64,000 bases of DNA from Candidatus Tectimicrobiota bacterium. GTDB taxonomy: Bacteria; JACPUC01. Below the pieces are notes generated by a model. That model was not told where the DNA came from. It saw only the letters and a list, made by a program, of their open reading frames with translations, and did not search any database. Position numbers and translations under genes: made by a program. The DNA is taken from assembly GCA_016192455.1 (NCBI GenBank), contig JACPUC010000008.1, forward strand, positions 62,001-126,000, written 5' to 3'. This document shows, in pieces, positions 59,315-64,000 of this stretch; positions within the stretch are counted from its first letter, which is position 1; each line of letters begins with the position of its first letter.

Positions 59315-60904
59315 CTACCCTCGCCGCTGCCACCATTTCTTCAGCCCCAGCTCCTCGGCGATCGCATTGGCGGCGTTGTAGCCGCAGGCGCCCCCGACGC
59401 TGCCGCCGGGATGGGTGCTCGGCCCGCACAGGAAGAGGTTGGGAATCGGCGAGCGGTTGGGGCCATAGCCGTGGATCGGTCGGAAGATGCCCATCTGGTC
59501 CTGCGACAGCTCGCCGGCCGAGAAGTCCCCGCCGATCATGGAGATGTTCTTGCGCTCCAGGTCCCGCGGGCTGATGACGTGCCGCGCCAGGATGACGTCC
59601 GGCGTCATGTTCGGCGCGTAGTCTCGCAGCACCTCCAAAATCTTATCGGCATAGCCTTCCTTCGCCTGGTCCCAGGCATCCACCCCGCCGCTGCCCAGGC
59701 GGGAAGGGGCATACTGCCAGAGCAGCATCGTATGCTTGCCCGGCGGGGCCTGGCTTGGATCGTAGAGCGTCGGCGTGACGGCGAGGAAGCCGATGCGCCG
59801 CGGCGGGATGCCCATGCGGATGTCGGCGAACTGGCTGTCGAGATCGGCGGATGAGCTCAGGCCGGCGCACACCGCCCAGCACTGGTTGAGGTCTGGCTGC
59901 GAGGCTGCCGCGCGCCAGCGCGGCGCCTCCTCGAGGGCCAAGTGCACGGTGAAGAGCGCCGCCTCGGCGGGGCGCCAGCGCTCCACCTGACGCACCACCT
60001 CCGCCGGCAAGTGCTCGACGCCGACGAGCCGCAGGAACGTCTGCTTCGGCTCCAGGTTGCTGGCCACGGCGCGCCGCGCCTCCAGCCTCGTACCATCCTC
60101 CAGGTATGCCGCCTCGACCCGCCCGCCGTTCAGCCCCAGCTTGGCGACGTGGCAGCCCGTGCGCACCACCCCCCCCTGCTCCTCGACGGCACGGCGCATC
60201 GCCAGGGCCAGATTGCCGCTGCCGCCGACCGCCAAGCCCCAGCCGCCTTCAAGCACCACCTGCGCCGGCACGAACATGCCGCTGCCGTACATGTCGCTGC
60301 TGATTCCCGCCTGCGTGATCTGCATGAGGAGGCAGGCGCGCACACGCTCATCCTCGAAGCGCTCGTGCACGATGTTGCGGGCGTTCGACATCATGAAGCG
60401 CAGCAGCTCGCGCCCATCCTGCGTCCCTTGCAGCAGCGCCGGCACCGTCGCCGGCGGCGTGGGCGGCAGGAAGAGGAAGGAACGCACGTAGTCCTTGAAG
60501 CGTGTGAACTCCTCGTGGAGCTGGTGGAACGCCTCGGCGTCGCGGCGCGAGAACTTGCCGATCTCCTCTTCAATGCGCCGCAGGTTGCTGTAGAAGATCA
60601 GCCCCGTCCCATCCGGGAAGATCGCGCCGAAGGGCTTGTCGGGAAAGATGTAGGCTGCCCCCAGGCGCTCGAGTTCGAGGTCCTTGTAGACGGGGCCGTA
60701 GTGAATCCAGCCATGGACGTTCGAGCAGGTGTTGTGCTTGAACCCCGGCAGGGTGACCTCCTCGGTGATCACGCCTCCCCCCACCACGGGCCGACGTTCC
60801 AGCACGCACACCGACAGACCGGCGCGGGCAAGGTAGGCGGCGCACACCAGACCATTGTGTCCGCCGCCGATCACGATCAGGTCATAGGCTTCCGGCACGC
60901 TCAC
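59315..60904 (-). CDS. FAD-dependent oxidoreductase (phytoene desaturase/PYROXD2-like)
   Basis: 529 residues. The FAD-binding beta-alpha-beta motif is immediate: DLIVIGGGHNGLVCAAYLARAGLSVCVLERR (residues 8-38), then GGGVITEEVTLPGFKHNTCS. The C-terminal FAD motif is NLFLCGPSTHPGGSVGGACGYNAA (about residues 490-515). The middle is the amine-oxidase/desaturase substrate domain. This group (PYROXD2-like) dehydrogenates or isomerises carotenoid-like or other polyunsaturated or amine substrates; the true substrate is unknown. Only 140 bases separate it from a Liv-type binding protein on the same strand. Confidence 0.88.
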   Translation of the reverse strand: MSVPEAYDLIVIGGGHNGLVCAAYLARAGLSVCVLERRPVVGGGVITEEVTLPGFKHNTCSNVHGWIHYGPVYKDLELERLGAAYIFPDKPFGAIFPDGTGLIFYSNLRRIEEEIGKFSRRDAEAFHQLHEEFTRFKDYVRSFLFLPPTPPATVPALLQGTQDGRELLRFMMSNARNIVHERFEDERVRACLLMQITQAGISSDMYGSGMFVPAQVVLEGGWGLAVGGSGNLALAMRRAVEEQGGVVRTGCHVAKLGLNGGRVEAAYLEDGTRLEARRAVASNLEPKQTFLRLVGVEHLPAEVVRQVERWRPAEAALFTVHLALEEAPRWRAAASQPDLNQCWAVCAGLSSSADLDSQFADIRMGIPPRRIGFLAVTPTLYDPSQAPPGKHTMLLWQYAPSRLGSGGVDAWDQAKEGYADKILEVLRDYAPNMTPDVILARHVISPRDLERKNISMIGGDFSAGELSQDQMGIFRPIHGYGPNRSPIPNLFLCGPSTHPGGSVGGACGYNAANAIAEELGLKKWWQRRG

Positions 60905-61045
60905 CTCCCCTCCGACAGCTCGCCGCGCCCCCCGGGCCAGGGGGCCTGCTGCGGATATCCTGGCGAGTGCACTCCAGGCACGTGGGTTCGGCGGCGCACG
61001 CTGAGGGGATGCTGAGATCGCCCCACCCCGCCTGGCCGCCAGCGT

Positions 61046-62215
61046 CTAAAAGAGCCGCTGCCAGGCGCCCTTCACAACCTTGAGGAGATAGTACTCGCGC
61101 AGCGCTTCGCCGTCCTGGTTCATGCTGATGCGACCCACCATGGAGGGGTAATCCTTCAGCTCCGCCCAGCCCTTGAGAATCTTCTCGCGATCGCCCCGCA
61201 GGTCCTCAGGTTTGTTCGTCACCCCGCGCGTCTCGATGATCCATTTCATGACGTGGATCGCGTCGTACATGCTCGTCGCCACGGTGTGCGGCAGGTGACC
61301 CTGCTTGTGACGCTCCTTGAACTTCTTGATGAACTCGCGCTGCCAGAGCGACGGCTTGTCATACCAGAGCTCGGAGACGGCGTACGTCCCCTCCGTGGCA
61401 TCCTTGCCCAGGTCGGTGTACTGTGGCCCGGAGATCGGCACGTCGCCGAGGATCGGCACGGTGAAGCCCTGCTTCTTCATCTCGCGCGCCACGTGCGCCG
61501 CCTGGATCGGCAGGGCGCCGATGACGACCGCGTCGGGTTTGGCGGCCTTCATCGTCGTCACCTGGGCGCTGTAGTCGATGTCGGTGGTGACGAACGTCTG
61601 CGTGGTGATGATCTCGATGTCGTGCTTCTTCAGGAAGACCGGCGCCACGAGTGTAGCGTAGAGCTTGCTCACCACGTCCTTGTTGTCGTGGATGAGCGCC
61701 ACGCGCTTCGCCTTCGTGTCACGCTTGAAGCGCTCCACAATAGGATCGGTGAGCTTGTCGCTGGTGGCCTCGTACTGGAAGGTCCAGGGGCGGTTCTCCT
61801 TCGCCAGGCCCGGCGCCGCGCACGAGGCGCTGACGGTTGGCACCTGGGCCCGGTTCACCACCGGGAAGACCACCCGGCAGCTACTACTCAGCATGGGCCC
61901 CAGGATGGCGAGGACGCGGTCACTCTCGATGAGCCGCTTGGCCACCGAGATGGCGGTGTCGCCCTTGCTGGCGGTATCGTAGATGATCACCTTGACGGGA
62001 ACCCCATCGATGCCGCCGGCGCCGTTGATCTCCTCCAGAGCGATGTTCAGGGCGATCTCCTGGCTGTCTCCATAGTAAGCGAGGATACCCGTCTTCGAGA
62101 GCAACGCGCCGATGCGAATCTCAGAGCCGGCAATCTTCGCCGGGGCGCTGCTCGCCACGGTCAGGCCCAAGCCGCCCAGGAGACAAAGAACGACAAAGGT
62201 ACGGATGTGCTTCAC
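61046..62215 (-). CDS. Liv-type ABC substrate-binding protein
   Basis: 389 residues from GTG 62215, chosen because GGGGGAGAG lies just upstream and a signal peptide (FVVLCLLGGLGLTVASSAPA) follows; the ORF is open to 62362. Peripla_BP_6 features: IRIGALLSKTGILAYYGDSQEIALNIALEEINGAGGIDGVPV, AILGPMLSSSCRVVFPVVN, AVVIGALPIQAAHVAREMKKQGF. A second binding protein of the livK type without its own transporter genes here, so it may use the operon at 26.5 kb or another locus. Sec signal, unlike the Tat-type protein at 30029. Confidence 0.9.
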   Translation of the reverse strand: MKHIRTFVVLCLLGGLGLTVASSAPAKIAGSEIRIGALLSKTGILAYYGDSQEIALNIALEEINGAGGIDGVPVKVIIYDTASKGDTAISVAKRLIESDRVLAILGPMLSSSCRVVFPVVNRAQVPTVSASCAAPGLAKENRPWTFQYEATSDKLTDPIVERFKRDTKAKRVALIHDNKDVVSKLYATLVAPVFLKKHDIEIITTQTFVTTDIDYSAQVTTMKAAKPDAVVIGALPIQAAHVAREMKKQGFTVPILGDVPISGPQYTDLGKDATEGTYAVSELWYDKPSLWQREFIKKFKERHKQGHLPHTVATSMYDAIHVMKWIIETRGVTNKPEDLRGDREKILKGWAELKDYPSMVGRISMNQDGEALREYYLLKVVKGAWQRLF

Positions 62216-62769
62216 TGGCTCTCCCCCTCTGCTCTGCTGGTACGCGTGCTGCCCGCGGGGAAACCGCGCCGCGATCAAGCTTCGCCGCGCACGGGCAAGC
62301 CCCCCTGGCAGGGATTCTATCGGGGCGCCGGAGCCGTGGCAACAGGTTTTGTGATGTGGCAAGTGGTGGAGGCGTGATCCTGCGGCAGCGGTTCTACGTT
62401 GCGCTGCGCGAGCCGGCGCCCGAGACGCGCCCTCCCTGGGAATGGCGCGCTGCCGCCGGTGCCGGCGCCGAGCAGCTCAATGGCCCGCTCAGCCGCGCCC
62501 CCGCGAGCCGGCGCCGCGGTCTCGCCAACCACTTGCGAAAGGCTCTCGTGATGCTTACCTGATGTGAAGAAGATGCCTGCCTGGCGCGAGGCCGCCTCCC
62601 CGTGGGAGAAAAGCCGCCGGCGAGGCAGGCGCGGGACGCTGCGCGGCATGCTCCAGCAGAGGAGCCGTGGCGGAGCTGGGCCAGGGAACCGGCCGGCATC
62701 CGCCCCGGCGTTCCGCTTGCATAAAGAGACGGTGGAGCAAACAGGGGATACCCGAAGGGGAGGGAGACT
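62216..62769. other. Divergent intergenic region, no gene seen
   Basis: 554 bases between the divergent binding-protein and second UbiD genes. Frames across it are basic shadows without family likeness. It must hold two promoters; none is obvious. Confidence 0.4.
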
Positions 62770-64000
62770 GTGGCTGCCGATCTTCGCTCATTCCTGCGGG
62801 CCGCCGAGGAGGCCGGCCGCGTTCGCCGCGTGCGGCGCGAGGTTGATCCGGATGCGAACATGGGGGAGCTCTGCTCGCAGAGCGACAACCCTTTGCTGTT
62901 TGAGAGCGTCAAGGGCTACCCCGGCTGGAGGGTCGCGGCGGCGCTCATGCAGGGCCGCGTCGATCAGGCGCTGGCCCTCGGCTGCTCCACGGGCGACGTG
63001 GTGTCGCATCTGGCGGCCCGTTTCGCCGAGGGTCCGGGTGAGATCGCGCGGGTGAGCCGCGCCCCCGTAAAAGCGAAGAAGTTCAGCGGCGGAGCGGCGG
63101 ACCTCTTTCGGCTGCCGGTCTGCCGCCACTCGGAGGAGGATGGGGGGCGGTACATCGGAGCCGGTATCAGCCTCGTCCGCGATCCGACGTCGGGGGTGCA
63201 GAACACCACCTACCCGCGCACGCAGCTTCTTCCTGGCCGGCATCCTCGCGTCTTCATCTCCTCCCGCCACACCTGGGAGATCATCAATGCCTGGCGCCGG
63301 CAGGGACATCCACGCATGCCGATGGCGCTCGTCATCGGTCACCACCCGGCCTACGAGGTGGCCGCGGGGTACAGCGGCGAGCACCCCGGCTGGGGCGAGG
63401 AGGCGTTGGCTCCGCGTCTGCTCGGCGAGCCGCTCGAGGTGATCGAGTGCGAGACGTGCGATCTCCTCGTGCCCGCCGCCGCGGAGATCGTCGTGGAGGG
63501 TGAGCTGAAGCTCACCGATTTCGAGGAAGAGGGCCCGTTCGGCAACTACATGGGGAACTACGAGTTCAGCTTCACGCCGAGCCCCGTCTTCGAAGTGCGC
63601 TGCATCACCATGCGCGAGGATGCCTATTACCGGCACATCCAGTCCACCACCTGGACGGACCATCAATCGCTCTTCTGCATGCAGACCGAGGCGCTCGTCT
63701 ACCGGGCCTGCCGAGAAGCCGGGCTCGAGGTGCACGACGTCCACATCCCGCCCTGGGGCTGCGCCTGTCTCACGGTGGTGCAGATGACGCCGCGTCACGA
63801 GGAGGATGTGGCGCGCGCCCTGGACCTGGCCGTGAAATGGCCCATCACGCCGGCGCGCATGTCAAAGCTCGGAGTGGCGGTGGACCGCGACGTGGACATC
63901 TACGACGCGCGCGATGTCTGGTGGGCCGTGAGCGTGCGCGCCAACACCCGCCGGGCCGTCCTGGAGATTCTCGATCCCGAGAAACGCAGCCAACGCAGCC
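62770..64000 (+). CDS. UbiD-family decarboxylase, 3' end outside window
   Basis: About 410 residues from GTG 62770 (GGGGAGGGAGA upstream) to the right edge. UbiD pattern: ADLRSFLRAAEEAGRVRRVRREVDPDA, SGVQNTTYPRTQLLPGRHPRVFIS, PMALVIGHHPAYEVAAGYSGEH, EGELKLTDFEEEGPFGNYMGNYEF (with the EGPFG motif intact) and TTWTDHQSLFCMQTEALVYR. It differs strongly from the UbiD gene at 18841 and keeps the motif that one lacks. Reversible (de)carboxylation with prenyl-FMN; substrate unknown. The last part of the protein is not visible. Confidence 0.92.
   Translation, partial: MAADLRSFLRAAEEAGRVRRVRREVDPDANMGELCSQSDNPLLFESVKGYPGWRVAAALMQGRVDQALALGCSTGDVVSHLAARFAEGPGEIARVSRAPVKAKKFSGGAADLFRLPVCRHSEEDGGRYIGAGISLVRDPTSGVQNTTYPRTQLLPGRHPRVFISSRHTWEIINAWRRQGHPRMPMALVIGHHPAYEVAAGYSGEHPGWGEEALAPRLLGEPLEVIECETCDLLVPAAAEIVVEGELKLTDFEEEGPFGNYMGNYEFSFTPSPVFEVRCITMREDAYYRHIQSTTWTDHQSLFCMQTEALVYRACREAGLEVHDVHIPPWGCACLTVVQMTPRHEEDVARALDLAVKWPITPARMSKLGVAVDRDVDIYDARDVWWAVSVRANTRRAVLEILDPEKRSQRS

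Noticed and set aside
1-64000. tRNA, rRNA or riboswitch genes
   Set aside because: No cloverleaf, rRNA-like stretch or recognisable riboswitch core was noticed by eye; a tRNA or Rfam search would be needed to exclude them fully.

Overview
The window is GC-rich bacterial chromosome with dense coding on both strands, many ATGA/TGATG start-stop overlaps and clear GGAGG-type ribosome binding sites. The gene content (UbiD-type decarboxylases, several adenylate-forming acyl-CoA ligases, a complete Liv-type ABC importer plus orphan binding proteins, a tungsten-type aldehyde:ferredoxin oxidoreductase, a corrinoid protein with a UROD-fold methyltransferase, a flavin LLM oxidoreductase) fits an uncultured soil or sediment lineage such as Rokubacteria, Methylomirabilota (NC10), Tectomicrobia or relatives. 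That placement is inference from gene content; no rRNA or tRNA is visible.

Layout. 1-12.5 kb: the 5' part of a leucyl aminopeptidase gene, an acyl-CoA ligase/deacetylase-like pair, a flavin reductase, a MetE-like protein, a metallo-beta-lactamase-fold hydrolase, a YfhO-type membrane protein divergent from a phosphodiesterase/HAD pair, and a cupin. 13-20 kb: a secreted NTF2-like protein, nitroreductase, FAH-family enzyme, FrhB-like Fe-S flavoprotein, one AT-rich foreign-looking gene, an LLM oxidoreductase, a zinc ribbon and a UbiD decarboxylase. 20.5-24.1 kb: a restriction-modification locus of BcgI-like layout (nuclease-methylase fusion plus specificity subunit) in which both genes are frameshifted. 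24.3-32 kb: EamA transporters and livHMGF plus a Tat-exported binding protein. 31.5-39.6 kb: a methyltransferase, an FMN split-barrel protein, an M20 peptidase, a second ligase, a divergent M24-fold protein, and a divergent UROD/corrinoid pair. 39.9-47.5 kb: a di-haem cytochrome, a TPR protein, a selenocysteine-containing AhpD-like protein, RpoZ, a coiled-coil membrane protein and the operon zinc ribbon/AOR/ferredoxin/MoaD. 47.6-49.9 kb: a lower-GC defence-like cassette (decayed DUF3883 gene, OLD-like ATPase, TOPRIM/DUF4276-like partner). 50-64 kb: a PaaK-like ligase/small protein/ThDP enzyme operon, an orphan binding protein, a 1,174-residue secreted repeat protein with a strong terminator, a FAD oxidoreductase, a second Liv-type binding protein and the start of a second UbiD gene.

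Most notable points. (1) An in-frame UGA lies exactly at the second cysteine of the AhpD motif (CxxU) at 42385, followed by a well-formed bacterial SECIS-like hairpin. (2) A roughly 100-bp two-hairpin intergenic repeat occurs four times, twice in each orientation. (3) A secreted protein carries five repeats of about 90 residues that I cannot assign to a known family. (4) hsdS is broken by a 7-bp tandem duplication whose removal restores the frame exactly. (5) A TOPRIM-like/ATPase cassette has a broken upstream gene.
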